Source of the DNA: REEB481 sp964586595
Lineage (GTDB): Bacteria; Bacteroidota; Bacteroidia; NS11-12g; UBA955
Direction of reading: 5' to 3'
Assembly (NCBI GenBank): GCA_964586595.1
Contig: CAZPHB010000007.1
Span: 53,960-117,959 of the forward strand
DNA: 64,000 nt
The notes below the pieces were generated by a model, which had not been told where the DNA came from, did no database searches, and saw only the letters and a program-made list of their open reading frames with translations. Of the stretch, positions 23,177 through 32,483 are shown one piece after another. The translations under genes were made by a program, and so were the position numbers. Every line of letters begins with the position of its first letter. Position 1 is the stretch's first letter.

Positions 23177-24040
23177 ATGCATCTATTTGACTTAGACGTG
23201 TCGTACATCCACGACTTCATCCAGCGTTCACTTGCAGAAGATGTAGGCGACGGTGACCACAGCGCGCTGGCCTGTATTCCTCCTGATGCACAAGGGGCCG
23301 CCTACATCATGTACAAGGAAGATGGTATCGTGGCCGGCCTGACTTTGGCTGGTGAAATACTGAGGTCCTTAGATCCGTCGGCACACCTCGAGATTCACAT
23401 CGCAGACGGCAGCAAAGTTTCAGCAGGAAGCAGGGTGGCCATCGCTTACGGCAAAGTTCAGGCATTGCTCGGCGCTGAACGGCTGGTACTCAATTGCATG
23501 CAAAGACTTAGTGGCATTGCCAGCATTACCGCGCGTGCCGTAGCAGCCGTACAACCTTATCCGGTAAAGCTGCTCGATACCAGAAAAACCACCCCGGGAC
23601 TCAGGCCTTTGGAAAAGTGGGCTGTTACGCTGGGTGGAGGTTTCAACCACCGCTTCGGACTGTTCGACATGATCATGCTGAAAGACAACCATATTGACCA
23701 TGCCGGAGGCATTCCTGCTGCGGTGGAACGAACGTTAAACTACCTTGAACAAACCGGTAAAAACCTGGCCATAGAGGTGGAAACCCGCAACCTGGACGAC
23801 GTTCGCGAAGTACTTCGCTACCCGCAAGTTCAGCGAATCATGTTCGATAACTTCAGCCCTGATGAAGTAAAAATGGGCGTTGCGCTTGTAGGTGGTCGGA
23901 TGGAAACCGAGGCTTCCGGTGGCATCAACATGAGCAACATTAAAGACTATGCGCCCACAGGAGTAGATTTTATATCACTCGGATTCCTGACTCATTCTGT
24001 AAAGAGTCTGGACATCAGCATGAAAACGCTTTTGCCTTAA
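23177..24040 (+). CDS. nadC: Nicotinate-nucleotide pyrophosphorylase (carboxylating)
   Basis: Quinolinate phosphoribosyltransferase; makes nicotinate mononucleotide from quinolinate and PRPP in de novo NAD synthesis. 287 residues, normal length. Motifs: EDVGDGDHSALACIP near the N-terminus, LNCMQRLSGIAS, the active-site DTRKTTPGLRPLEKWAV, HRFGLFDMIMLKDNH, VEVETRNLDD and EASGGINMSNI. nadA and nadB are not in the window. Confidence 0.96.
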   Translation: MHLFDLDVSYIHDFIQRSLAEDVGDGDHSALACIPPDAQGAAYIMYKEDGIVAGLTLAGEILRSLDPSAHLEIHIADGSKVSAGSRVAIAYGKVQALLGAERLVLNCMQRLSGIASITARAVAAVQPYPVKLLDTRKTTPGLRPLEKWAVTLGGGFNHRFGLFDMIMLKDNHIDHAGGIPAAVERTLNYLEQTGKNLAIEVETRNLDDVREVLRYPQVQRIMFDNFSPDEVKMGVALVGGRMETEASGGINMSNIKDYAPTGVDFISLGFLTHSVKSLDISMKTLLP

Positions 24041-24044
24041 TGGT

Positions 24045-26153
24045 TTAAGGAGCCACAACCAGCTTACGGGCCGCTGAACCTACACGCAGCCAATAAACGC
24101 CAGGCTTCAGTGCAGACACATCCAGCACATGTTCACGCTGCACCGCTGTGCCTTGCATACACACACGTCCGGAAACATCGAGCAAGGTAAATTCACGGGC
24201 AGCAAAACCAGGCGGAAAATACACATGAAGCCGAGCACTTGCCGGGTTTGGCCAAATGTCAAAGCCCTGTGCCTCCTGATTATCTGCCCATCCATTGGCT
24301 GCATCCCAAAGCGGTTGCACGGTTGCCTGAAGCACCTCTGGCTTTAAAGGATTGCTGTGGTCCCATAAAACCGCAACAATATCTGTTTCTGCCGGCTTAT
24401 AACGACCGAAGGCATTCGCATTGGCATCGCTGTACGGTGCTCCGGCCGGAATAAATACACTTGTTATTGAAGGAAGGTTGAAACTGAAACTCTTGGTGAA
24501 CAGTGCTCCACTCCGATTTGCCCCGGTCGGGATGTAATTCCTCATGCCGCCATACGGTGTCAGGAACACCCAGGCTACATCGGGATGTTTGAAGCCCCCT
24601 GTCTGATTGGGAAATTGGTAATAAGGCGCATTGGGGTTTGTGGTGATTTCCTGCGCGATGAACTGATCAAAGGGCAAGCCGCCTCCACGAACCGTGCGCT
24701 CCCTGAGCGCAACGAACAAACGGAGGTCGCCCAGATATAAATCTTCAAATCTGGTTTCCACCTCAAAGCGCAACTCGTTCAGCGCACTGAGTTCTGTTTT
24801 CAGCACTTTGAGGCTGCACGGAGCTCCATCCATCATCTGTTGTTTCAGGGACTGTATCCATGCAGCCGTATCTGCCTGCAAGCTAAAAGTTCCGTTTACC
24901 GCGAAGGCCGGAACCGTTTCAGCACCCAGATTCTTGAAACTATCGTGCGCCATGCCATCGCCCACATGGTGGAATAGGCTCACCGCCTGGTATTTTGATT
25001 CCAGCTCCCTTACTTGCTGGAAATATGCCGGACATGTAGCACACCAGGAAGCTGTTTGCATTTCTACCAAACCGCGACGTGGCACACGTTTGCCCTGATC
25101 GAGCATCAAATCAAGCGTGACCGGCCTGGATGCTGCCGCGATGTTCCCATCCAGGCTGCTGAAGCGAACTTCCAATTCATAAATACCCGTATCGGCAAAC
25201 TGAGGAAGTGTATCGCGCAAAACACCTACGCGATTGATGGAATCAAGCGATACAATAACACTTTGTTTCACGATTCCTGCCTGGCCTTTCAACCGATATT
25301 CCAGTTCAACATTTGAAAAACTGCGGCTGCCCACATTGGCCATACGCGCTTCAAACACAGCCACCCTTCCGCGTGTGGCATAAATACGTTTCGGTACCTC
25401 AATCCACTGAGCATCCCAGGAAGATTGCCCACCGGGGATATATGCAGTGTATCTGTTGTCAGCAGCACCCGGGCCATACATGCCTGAATCGGCGGTGATG
25501 GCGGGAGAACCTTCCATTTGAAAGGCTTTGGAAGCAGAAAGCTGGAAGCCAAACGAAAGCTCGGGAGCCTGGTATGCAGGGCCCGCGCTGCCGGTATGCA
25601 GCAAACCCGTCCACAGCGTTCCATTTTCCATGATTACAGCCGCTGCATACGTATAGGTATTTCCCGGGATGGGACCGGACGCTGAATACCATTTGATCCA
25701 AAGTGCCCGATTGGGTGCGGTTCCCACGGTGCGGTAGAGCAGACGGTCGTTGCTGCCAGACAAATACAGTCCGCCGAAATACAAACTTGGCGAAGGCAAT
25801 GCAGCCAGCGGTAAGGTTGACGCACCCAAAACAGGGGCTACAGGTGCGGATGTATCGAAGGTAATATAGCCATTGGATGCAGCACGTACATGGGTGTGGT
25901 TCGTTCCGCCTATTGAAATGGTAAAACCCAGAGGCAAAGGCGACGACCGTTCGGGCGCGGTAGAAGCACCCATCCAGCGAATCCATCCGGCCTCTGCTTC
26001 AGCGCTGATGTCATCTTCATGGGCAGAAAAACCTTGCAACAATGCCGGAATCTGACCCGTGCGACCGTAATCAACTGCGTGATATTCCTGTGCCAACAAG
26101 CAGCTGCAATGCATGCCTAAGGTGAGCAGTAAACCGATGCCTTGCTTCATCAT
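24045..26153 (-). CDS. Omp28-like secreted protein with thioredoxin-type CxxC and T9SS sorting domain
   Basis: 702 residues with a signal peptide after the ATG at 26153 (GIGLLLTLGMHCSCLLAQ). The first ~350 residues are beta-rich adhesin-like domains. Near residue 370 a thioredoxin-like region follows: MQTASWCATCPAYFQQV with a CxxC pair, then ETVPAFAVNG with a cis-Pro-like position, as in Omp28-related proteins. The C-terminal ~80 residues are a T9SS type A domain (IWPNPASARLHVYF, LKPGVYWLRVG). Probably exposed on the surface or released. It is divergent from a lipoprotein with the same kind of CxxC domain. Start choice: two adjacent ATGs (26153, 26150). Confidence 0.8.
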   Translation of the reverse strand: MMKQGIGLLLTLGMHCSCLLAQEYHAVDYGRTGQIPALLQGFSAHEDDISAEAEAGWIRWMGASTAPERSSPLPLGFTISIGGTNHTHVRAASNGYITFDTSAPVAPVLGASTLPLAALPSPSLYFGGLYLSGSNDRLLYRTVGTAPNRALWIKWYSASGPIPGNTYTYAAAVIMENGTLWTGLLHTGSAGPAYQAPELSFGFQLSASKAFQMEGSPAITADSGMYGPGAADNRYTAYIPGGQSSWDAQWIEVPKRIYATRGRVAVFEARMANVGSRSFSNVELEYRLKGQAGIVKQSVIVSLDSINRVGVLRDTLPQFADTGIYELEVRFSSLDGNIAAASRPVTLDLMLDQGKRVPRRGLVEMQTASWCATCPAYFQQVRELESKYQAVSLFHHVGDGMAHDSFKNLGAETVPAFAVNGTFSLQADTAAWIQSLKQQMMDGAPCSLKVLKTELSALNELRFEVETRFEDLYLGDLRLFVALRERTVRGGGLPFDQFIAQEITTNPNAPYYQFPNQTGGFKHPDVAWVFLTPYGGMRNYIPTGANRSGALFTKSFSFNLPSITSVFIPAGAPYSDANANAFGRYKPAETDIVAVLWDHSNPLKPEVLQATVQPLWDAANGWADNQEAQGFDIWPNPASARLHVYFPPGFAAREFTLLDVSGRVCMQGTAVQREHVLDVSALKPGVYWLRVGSAARKLVVAP

Positions 26154-26273
26154 GCAAAGAAAATGACTGAAGTGCAAAGATTCGGCGATGGTCATAATAT
26201 TCAGACCAATACTTCCGTGCGAGGTTTTTTTTAGTATTTTGGCACACTGAAACAACCAAACAAATTTCATCAA

Positions 26274-27086
26274 ATGAAAAACACACTTCTTCTTGCATCA
26301 GCTGCCGTTTTGGTAACTTTTGCATCCTGCAAAAAAGATCCAGAACCAGAACCAAGTCCTGCCGTAGTTTCTCAAACCCAGCAGGCTACTGTTTTCTATT
26401 TCGGAGGAACCTGGTGCCCACCCTGCGGAGCGTATGGCAAACCAGGCAAAGAGTACATCACCAAGGCTTACGGCGACAAAGCCCAAATCATTTCCTGCCA
26501 GGTAAACGGCAGCACTGCTGATCCTATGAACAACGCTTCTGCCAATGCACTGGCCGGTACTTTCGGAGTATCTTCCGTGCCTACCATGTTCTTTGGCGGT
26601 GGCGGAGAAATCTTCGCATCAGCTGTTGGTAACGGCATTACCAATAGCATCTGTGCAACCAACATCGACAAGAAAATTGCCATCACTCCTGAAGCGAACA
26701 TGAAGTTCACTACTGAGCTGAGCGGCAACGACCTGACTTTGAAGGCACAGACTCAGTTCTTCAAAGCCATCACTCCTACTACCGGTAAATACTTCCTGGC
26801 CGCATACCTCACCGAAGACGGAATTTCTGCCACTCAGTCCAGCGACATGAGCGCCAACAAGAACATCCACGACCATGTACTGCGCCTCACCCTGGGCACC
26901 AGCCCAACCGGTGAATTGGTTTCAGACAACGCTGCTCAGTGGGAAGTGAAAAACTTCACCTTCTTCGGCGCCCTGAACAACAACTGGGTAAAGGAAAAGA
27001 TGCACGTTGTTCTGGTACTTTGGAAACAAGATCCTACCAACAACAAATTCACTGTGTGCAACTCCATGATTGGAAAGCTCCAGTAA
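26274..27086 (+). CDS. Omp28-like lipoprotein with thioredoxin-type CxxC
   Basis: 270 residues. Signal peptide with lipobox FASC (Cys19), followed by a Pro/Glu spacer, so it is probably membrane-anchored. A thioredoxin-like N-terminal region has FYFGGTWCPPCGAYGKPGKE (Cys48 and Cys51) and the cis-Pro loop SSVPTMFFGGGG; the C-terminal half is beta-rich (Omp28-related). It may act in disulfide or redox chemistry of the envelope, but substrates are unknown; Omp28 was described as a surface protein of Porphyromonas. A TAGTATTTTG stretch ~35 nt upstream may be the promoter. It ends 18 nt before a strong bidirectional terminator. Confidence 0.8.
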   Translation: MKNTLLLASAAVLVTFASCKKDPEPEPSPAVVSQTQQATVFYFGGTWCPPCGAYGKPGKEYITKAYGDKAQIISCQVNGSTADPMNNASANALAGTFGVSSVPTMFFGGGGEIFASAVGNGITNSICATNIDKKIAITPEANMKFTTELSGNDLTLKAQTQFFKAITPTTGKYFLAAYLTEDGISATQSSDMSANKNIHDHVLRLTLGTSPTGELVSDNAAQWEVKNFTFFGALNNNWVKEKMHVVLVLWKQDPTNNKFTVCNSMIGKLQ

Positions 27087-27104
27087 TTCAAACAGACTTT
27101 CAAC

Positions 27105-27133
27105 AAAAAACCCCGCCTGTGGCGGGGTTTTTT
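27105..27133. terminator. Bidirectional terminator
   Basis: AAAAAACCCCGCC (27105-27117) and GGCGGGGTTTTTT (27121-27133) form a 13-bp stem with a 3-nt loop and T-runs on both strands. It lies between the convergent Omp28-like lipoprotein and FadL-like genes and can serve both. Confidence 0.9.
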
Positions 27134-27152
27134 GTTTACTACCCGTTCTTGT

Positions 27153-28685
27153 TCACTCAAGACGGAACCCGAGGGTAATTAAAAAATTCCAGTTGCGGTA
27201 ATTGTTGGTCACCGTATAAGCCTGTTTGCCACTGCCTTCAGACACGAAATAAGGTGTGTAATAATCCGCCCGGCTGCCCATCAAAAAAGCCATATCCAGG
27301 AAATACTTCGCTTCTCTGATGCCAAATCCTCCGGTAATGGCTGAGTAGCCCAGATTCCTTGTGAAGGGTATGTTCGCATTATTGGAAAATGGGTTGGGAT
27401 TATTCATGTAGCCAAGGCGGAATCGGTACATGTCGACCACAAATTCACCACCAACACGAACGTTTAATACCTGTCTGTAATACAATCGGATGCTGGCATT
27501 CTCACTTAAAAATCCGTAATCGCGGGCTTTCAGCTTGGCAGTGGTGTAATCCACGAATTCAACATCACCTGCAATAAATCCTGATTTTCCAAAAAGCAAA
27601 GTTGCCCCGGCATTGGCCTTGAATGGTGTGATCACCTTGTAATCATAGCTGTTGGCCGGATCTGTAAATGCAGGTTCAGTTATGGTCCCGTTCGGTGATC
27701 CCGGATCAAAGTAGGATTGCACCTGATAGGTATATATTTTATTGATCTGAAAGCTTCGCGGGGTTTGAATGCCTATTCCCAGCCTGAGGTGATCGGTAGG
27801 GCGCACAATCATTCCAATACGCGCACCCACGGCACCACCCCGATCGGTATTGTTGTTCACCACTTCCAACTGCTTGAGGTCTCTGATGGCAGGATCCTGC
27901 CTTAAATCTGTTTCTGTAAGGGAAAAATCTTCGATGTACCGAAGGTTGCTGTACACCAATCCCAGTCCCAGATAAAGCCTGTCATTAAAGTTTGCACCAA
28001 AGGATCCGTGCCAGTCGACGATGGCACCGCGAACATCTTTGATACCTTCCTGTTTCAGCAAACGCGTGGGTCCTTTAAAACCGCTCTCGTATTGGTCTGT
28101 AGTACCCGAAACCTGATCTATGGCATAACCGTTCCATGCAATGGATTGCAGGCTGCCCTCAGGAAAAGCACTGACGATGGAACCATTGGCCAGTTCGGCA
28201 AAGTAATCGCTAACGCTGGAAGAGCGATTGGTATCGCGGAAAAAGGTTCTCGTTTGAAAATCATGGCTGCGGTTCACGCCAAAGGCCACCGCAAAATTCG
28301 TCCAGCCTTCCGTAAGCGGTTTCCCGTTTTTATAGCGTTGGTTGGCGACCACCAGCGTTAGATTCGGGATGTTCATGTTGAAACGGGCGTCGCGTGTGGT
28401 CTGGTTTATATACTCAGCCCTGTTGCTCATGTTTTGGAAGGACAAGGTGCCGCTGAATTCAGATCGGCGGTATTGGGCCAGTGATGCAGGGTTTAAGGTG
28501 ATGGAGCTTGCATCTGCACCGAGGGTGCTCACGGCTCCACCAACGCCCATACTGCGCGCTGTTCCAAAGAAATAACCTGAACTGTACCGTATGGCATCGC
28601 TTTCATTCTGGGCCTGAACCGAAATTATGGATGCTCCGAATAATATCGCGAGGATTGCCCCTGAAGCAATGGATAAACGCATCAT
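27153..28685 (-). CDS. OmpP1/FadL-family outer membrane transporter
   Basis: 510-residue outer-membrane beta-barrel with signal peptide (LAILFGASIISVQA). The N-terminal region FFGTARSMGVGGAVSTLGAD followed by ASSITLNPAS is the hallmark of FadL/TodX-like proteins, which take up hydrophobic compounds such as long-chain fatty acids. Regular amphipathic strands run to the end (LITLGFRLE, with a terminal aromatic/hydrophobic strand). The start (two adjacent ATGs) overlaps the stop of the upstream lipoprotein gene, so they form a coupled pair. Confidence 0.85.
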   Translation of the reverse strand: MMRLSIASGAILAILFGASIISVQAQNESDAIRYSSGYFFGTARSMGVGGAVSTLGADASSITLNPASLAQYRRSEFSGTLSFQNMSNRAEYINQTTRDARFNMNIPNLTLVVANQRYKNGKPLTEGWTNFAVAFGVNRSHDFQTRTFFRDTNRSSSVSDYFAELANGSIVSAFPEGSLQSIAWNGYAIDQVSGTTDQYESGFKGPTRLLKQEGIKDVRGAIVDWHGSFGANFNDRLYLGLGLVYSNLRYIEDFSLTETDLRQDPAIRDLKQLEVVNNNTDRGGAVGARIGMIVRPTDHLRLGIGIQTPRSFQINKIYTYQVQSYFDPGSPNGTITEPAFTDPANSYDYKVITPFKANAGATLLFGKSGFIAGDVEFVDYTTAKLKARDYGFLSENASIRLYYRQVLNVRVGGEFVVDMYRFRLGYMNNPNPFSNNANIPFTRNLGYSAITGGFGIREAKYFLDMAFLMGSRADYYTPYFVSEGSGKQAYTVTNNYRNWNFLITLGFRLE

Positions 28686-29524
28686 TGCCTGCGCCCTCCT
28701 CCTGAACCACCCTGACCACCGGAAGGTCGTGGCGAAGAGGGTGTACTCATGCGCGGTGAGGGTGCTGTGCTGCGGTTGTTTGAAGGTGCTGTGGCGGGCG
28801 TTGCAGGTCGAATATTGCGCGGCTGTGCTGTTGGCGCAGGTGGCGGGTTATTGGTGCCACCGGGTGCAGGACGTTGCGGCGCCCTTTGTTGCGGCGTGGG
28901 CTTATCTGGCGTAGGTGTTTGATTGCGCGGATTGGGCGCAGGTCTGGAAGGACTGGTTGAAGGTGCCTGGGAAGGTGCCTGACGCTGAGGCTGGTTTACT
29001 CGATTGTCGCCACCGGGACCGGCAGGCAAGGTTTGATTGGGTGCGCGCATGCGCAGACGGTTGGTCGGTTCCTGTTGCGGCTTGAAATGCTGCGGCGGCA
29101 ATTGTCCGGGCCGATAACGGTTGTTCCACCACGGATCATGCATGTGCCATGGATTCATCCACGGCTGATTCCATCCCCAAGGTTGGTTCCATGAACCATA
29201 TCCGTACGGGCCATAAGGTGAATAACCCATTCCACCCCAACCCATATAAGGCGACATGCCAAATCCGGGATAGTAACCCATATTGGGGCTCAGGTAGGGA
29301 CCCGAACCAAAGTTCCTGAACCGGTCGGAATAGGAACTTCCATAGCCATTCTGGTTGTAGGATTTTACCTCTGATTGCTCGTGCTCTTGATGTTGTTTTA
29401 CTCCGGCCAGTTCCTGTCCGGGAACATAATACGCATCATCATAAACATTAACTTGTGCGATGCGTGAAGACTGGCATGAAGCCAGCAGTACGCCTGCAAT
29501 AACAACGGTGAAAATGGTTCTCAT
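28682..29524 (-). CDS. Gly/Tyr/Trp- and Pro-rich lipoprotein of unknown function
   Basis: 280 residues. Signal peptide with lipobox LLASC (Cys16), a short charged stretch, then an aromatic low-complexity region (~70-130: GYYPGFGMSPYMGWGGMGYS and WNQPWGWNQPWMNPWHMHDP) and a long Pro/Gln/Asn/Ser/Thr-rich tail ending in Gly/Arg. No folded domain is evident. It is coupled to the FadL-like porin gene by a 4-nt overlap. The ATG at 29524 is preceded by AGGAGGT (complement of 29532-29538) at 7 nt spacing, a full Shine-Dalgarno sequence, which is rare in this phylum. Possible roles are surface coating or peptidoglycan-spanning spacer; unproven. Confidence 0.7.
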   Translation of the reverse strand: MRTIFTVVIAGVLLASCQSSRIAQVNVYDDAYYVPGQELAGVKQHQEHEQSEVKSYNQNGYGSSYSDRFRNFGSGPYLSPNMGYYPGFGMSPYMGWGGMGYSPYGPYGYGSWNQPWGWNQPWMNPWHMHDPWWNNRYRPGQLPPQHFKPQQEPTNRLRMRAPNQTLPAGPGGDNRVNQPQRQAPSQAPSTSPSRPAPNPRNQTPTPDKPTPQQRAPQRPAPGGTNNPPPAPTAQPRNIRPATPATAPSNNRSTAPSPRMSTPSSPRPSGGQGGSGGGRRQ

Positions 29525-29554
29525 ATCAAATACCTCCTGCACAGGCAATTGAGC

Positions 29555-29562
29555 TACCTTTG
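29555..29562 (+). promoter_or_regulatory. -7 element TACCTTTG for proS
   Basis: Exact TAnnTTTG match 33 nt before the proS ATG, in the divergent spacer with the aromatic-rich lipoprotein gene. No convincing -33 element. Confidence 0.5.
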
Positions 29563-29595
29563 CAGCCTTAAAATTACAAAAAGCATTCCACAACT

Positions 29596-31074
29596 ATGGC
29601 CTTTGAGAAAATAAAGCGCAACGAGAACTACAGCGAGTGGTACAACAACTTGGTGAAGAACGCTGACCTCGCTGAACACAGTGCGGTAAAAGGGTGCATG
29701 GTCATCAAACCCTATGGCTATGCCATTTGGGAAAACATACAGCGCCAACTGGATCGAATGTTCAAGGAAACGGGCCACAGCAACGCTTATTTCCCGCTTT
29801 TTGTACCAAAGAGTCTTTTCGAAAAAGAAGAGAAGAATGCCGAAGGCTTCGCCAAGGAATGTGCCATAGTTACGCATTACCGCCTGAAGGCCGATCCGGA
29901 AAAACCCGGGCGGTTGATTCCCGATCCTGATTCCAAACTGGAGGAAGAACTGGTGGTGCGTCCCACCAGCGAAGCCATCATTTGGAACACCTATCGAAAC
30001 TGGATCCGCAGTTACCGCGACCTGCCCATCCTGATCAACCAGTGGGCCAACGTAGTGCGCTGGGAAATGCGCACACGCCTGTTCCTGCGCACGGCAGAGT
30101 TCTTATGGCAGGAAGGCCATACTGCCCACGCCACCAAAGAAGAAGCACTCGAAGAAACCCGGAAAATGCTTGACGTGTATGCCCAATTTGCGGAAGAATG
30201 GATGAGCGTGCCGGTGATCCGCGGTGTAAAAACGGAAAATGAACGCTTCGCCGGCGCTGATGAAACCTTTTGTATTGAAGGGATGATGCAGGACGGGAAG
30301 GCCCTGCAAATGGGTACCAGCCACTTTTTGGGTCAGAACTTCGCCAAGGCGTTCGATGTGCGTTATCAAACCCGTGAAGGCGGACTCGAACATGTTTGGG
30401 CCACCAGCTGGGGCGTTTCTACCCGACTTATGGGTGCTTTGATCATGGCACATTCAGATGACGAGGGTTTGGTGCTTCCGCCAAAGCTCGCCCCCATCCA
30501 TGTGGTGATTGTTCCCGTGTATAAAAGCGAAGAGGAGCTGAACCAAATTGCCGATGCCGTGCTTCCCCTGAAAAAATCTCTTGAAGCTGCAGGCCTGAGC
30601 GTTAAGTTCGACGACCGCGATACGCAAAAACCCGGTTTTAAATTTGCCGAATGGGAACTGAAAGGTGTTCCCGTGCGCCTGGCCATCGGCCCACGCGACC
30701 TGGCCAACGGCACCGCCGAAGTAGCCCGCCGCGACCTGAAAACCAAAGAAAATCTTCCGTTGGACGGCATTGAGGCACACATCAAATCACTGCTCGACGA
30801 CATCCAAAAGAACCTGTTCCAACGCGCCTTTGATTTCCGCGCAGCGAAAACCTACACCGTGAACACCTGGGAAGAATTTATTGCAGCCATCGACGTAAAA
30901 GAAGGCTTTGCCCTGGCTCATTGGGACGGAAGCAGCGATACAGAAGCAAAAATCAAAGAATTGACCAAAGCCACCATCCGTTGCATCCCGCTGGATCAGC
31001 AGGAAGAAAACGGAACCTGTATCCTGAGCGGAAAAACAAGCAAAGGAAGGGTGGTTTTTGCCCGGGCCTATTGA
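29596..31074 (+). CDS. proS: Prolyl-tRNA synthetase (eukaryote/archaea-type)
   Basis: Class II synthetase that charges tRNA-Pro. 492 residues, i.e. the shorter form without the inserted editing domain of E. coli-type ProRS (~570). Motif 1 region YGYAIWENIQRQLDRMF; motif 2 QWANVVRWEMRTRLFLRTAE then FLWQEGHTAHAT; motif 3 near GVSTRLMGALIMAH; followed by the anticodon-binding domain (IHVVIVPVYKSEEELNQ) and a C-terminal zinc-like or domain-4 extension (EENGTCILSG). The type is usual in Bacteroidota. Confidence 0.96.
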   Translation: MAFEKIKRNENYSEWYNNLVKNADLAEHSAVKGCMVIKPYGYAIWENIQRQLDRMFKETGHSNAYFPLFVPKSLFEKEEKNAEGFAKECAIVTHYRLKADPEKPGRLIPDPDSKLEEELVVRPTSEAIIWNTYRNWIRSYRDLPILINQWANVVRWEMRTRLFLRTAEFLWQEGHTAHATKEEALEETRKMLDVYAQFAEEWMSVPVIRGVKTENERFAGADETFCIEGMMQDGKALQMGTSHFLGQNFAKAFDVRYQTREGGLEHVWATSWGVSTRLMGALIMAHSDDEGLVLPPKLAPIHVVIVPVYKSEEELNQIADAVLPLKKSLEAAGLSVKFDDRDTQKPGFKFAEWELKGVPVRLAIGPRDLANGTAEVARRDLKTKENLPLDGIEAHIKSLLDDIQKNLFQRAFDFRAAKTYTVNTWEEFIAAIDVKEGFALAHWDGSSDTEAKIKELTKATIRCIPLDQQEENGTCILSGKTSKGRVVFARAY

Positions 31075-31103
31075 TTCAAAGAGGTCAATCAAGTCCCAAC
31101 TGC

Positions 31104-31121
31104 GCCGGAACTCTTTCCGGC
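31104..31121 (+). terminator. Weak hairpin after proS
   Basis: GCCGGAA (31104-31110) and TTCCGGC (31115-31121) form a 7-bp stem with a CTCT loop, 30 nt after the proS stop. There is no T-run, so it may be an mRNA-stabilising or weak termination structure. Confidence 0.3.
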
Positions 31122-31208
31122 AGAATTCTGAATTTATCCTTAAATTGCCGTAGATTCTCATGCAGCTCATCGCTGTAAAGCGGTGATTTTGCCTTCAACC
31201 AACGACTT

Positions 31209-32351
31209 ATGTCTGATCAGAACGAATTTATATTTAAGGAACACCATCAGTTATTTACCATCGGCACCGAACTGGAGCTGCAATTAATTGAGCGCAAGAC
31301 CCTGCAGCTTACACCGGCAGCTCCGGCGCTGCTTGAGGCCCTGGAACATCCTCAACTCACCCGAGAACTGTTTCAAAGCATGCTCGAAGTGGTTAGCGGA
31401 ATTTGCCATGATGCAACCGAAGCGCGGAAAGACATTGAACGCAGCCTTCATGTCATCGAAGCATATACCAGCAAGAACAATTTGTACATCAGTTCCACAG
31501 GGAATCATCCAATGGCAGATTACAACGACCGCATTGTCACTGATTCGCCAAGATATCATTACTTAATCGATCGAAATAAATGGATAACGCTGCGTACCGC
31601 AGTTTTTGGCCTGCATGTTCATATTGCCATGCGCAATGGTGACGATTGCATTGCCTTCTCCAATTTCATGGTGAGGCAATTGCCCATGCTGATTGCACTT
31701 TCGGCGAGTTCTCCTTTCTGGAGGAGCCATGATACCGGTTTGGCTACATCAAGACCAACGGTTTATGAAGCCATTCCAACAGGCGGCATTCCGTACCTCG
31801 TTCGAAACTGGGAGGAGTTTACCCTGCGTTACAACCAGCTCATCAGGGTAAAATCAATCGAAAGCATGAAAGATCTTTGGTGGGATCTTCGGCCAAGCCC
31901 CGGATACGGAACTCTTGAAATCAGGATTTGTGACGGCCCGGCTACCATGGCCGAAATGGAAGCCTTGGTTGCTTTTCTGCACATGCTGGCACTCTGGTAC
32001 AACGACCACCGCACAACCTTCGATGCCACGCACCCACAAATACCTGAACGCTGGATTCTTCGCGAGAACAAATGGCGCAGCGTTCGCCATGGCCTGGAGG
32101 CCCTGTTCGTGGAAGAAAAAAGCATTACCAATATTCCCCTGCGCACACACATACGCAATTGGCTGAAAGAACTGAAACCCTACATCGAGGCTTATCATTA
32201 CGAGGCCGCTGCTGAAACTATTGAGCGCATCCTCCTTCAAGGAAACAGCAGCGACAGACAGCGCCAAATCTGGAAGGAAACCGGTGACCTGAATGCGGTC
32301 ATCCGCCACAATATTGATGAATACTACCGGCGGGAACCCATTTGGCTATAA
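31209..32351 (+). CDS. Carboxylate-amine ligase, YbdK/GCS2 family
   Basis: 380 residues in the glutamate-cysteine ligase type 2 superfamily. N-terminal FTIGTELELQLIERKTLQLT has the Gly-x-Glu-x-Glu metal/ATP site; other family stretches are ELFQSMLEVVSGICHDATEA, GLHVHIAMRNGDDCIAF, and the Arg-containing WWDLRPSPGYGTLEIRICDG. E. coli YbdK has weak glutamate-cysteine ligase activity; the physiological product is not established. Expect a role in a small thiol or amino-acid conjugate. TGATTTTG at 31184-31191 is a possible -7 box. Confidence 0.88.
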   Translation: MSDQNEFIFKEHHQLFTIGTELELQLIERKTLQLTPAAPALLEALEHPQLTRELFQSMLEVVSGICHDATEARKDIERSLHVIEAYTSKNNLYISSTGNHPMADYNDRIVTDSPRYHYLIDRNKWITLRTAVFGLHVHIAMRNGDDCIAFSNFMVRQLPMLIALSASSPFWRSHDTGLATSRPTVYEAIPTGGIPYLVRNWEEFTLRYNQLIRVKSIESMKDLWWDLRPSPGYGTLEIRICDGPATMAEMEALVAFLHMLALWYNDHRTTFDATHPQIPERWILRENKWRSVRHGLEALFVEEKSITNIPLRTHIRNWLKELKPYIEAYHYEAAAETIERILLQGNSSDRQRQIWKETGDLNAVIRHNIDEYYRREPIWL

Positions 32352-32483
32352 TTCTTCGGCGGTAGGTGTTGTTCGCTCAGGCAAAAAGGCCTTTCGCTCA
32401 TTGCTGAAATGGGATTAAACATCAATATGTAGTAAGTTTCGGGCGCATCAGCTTATGACAATTCGCCATGTTCACCATGCACC

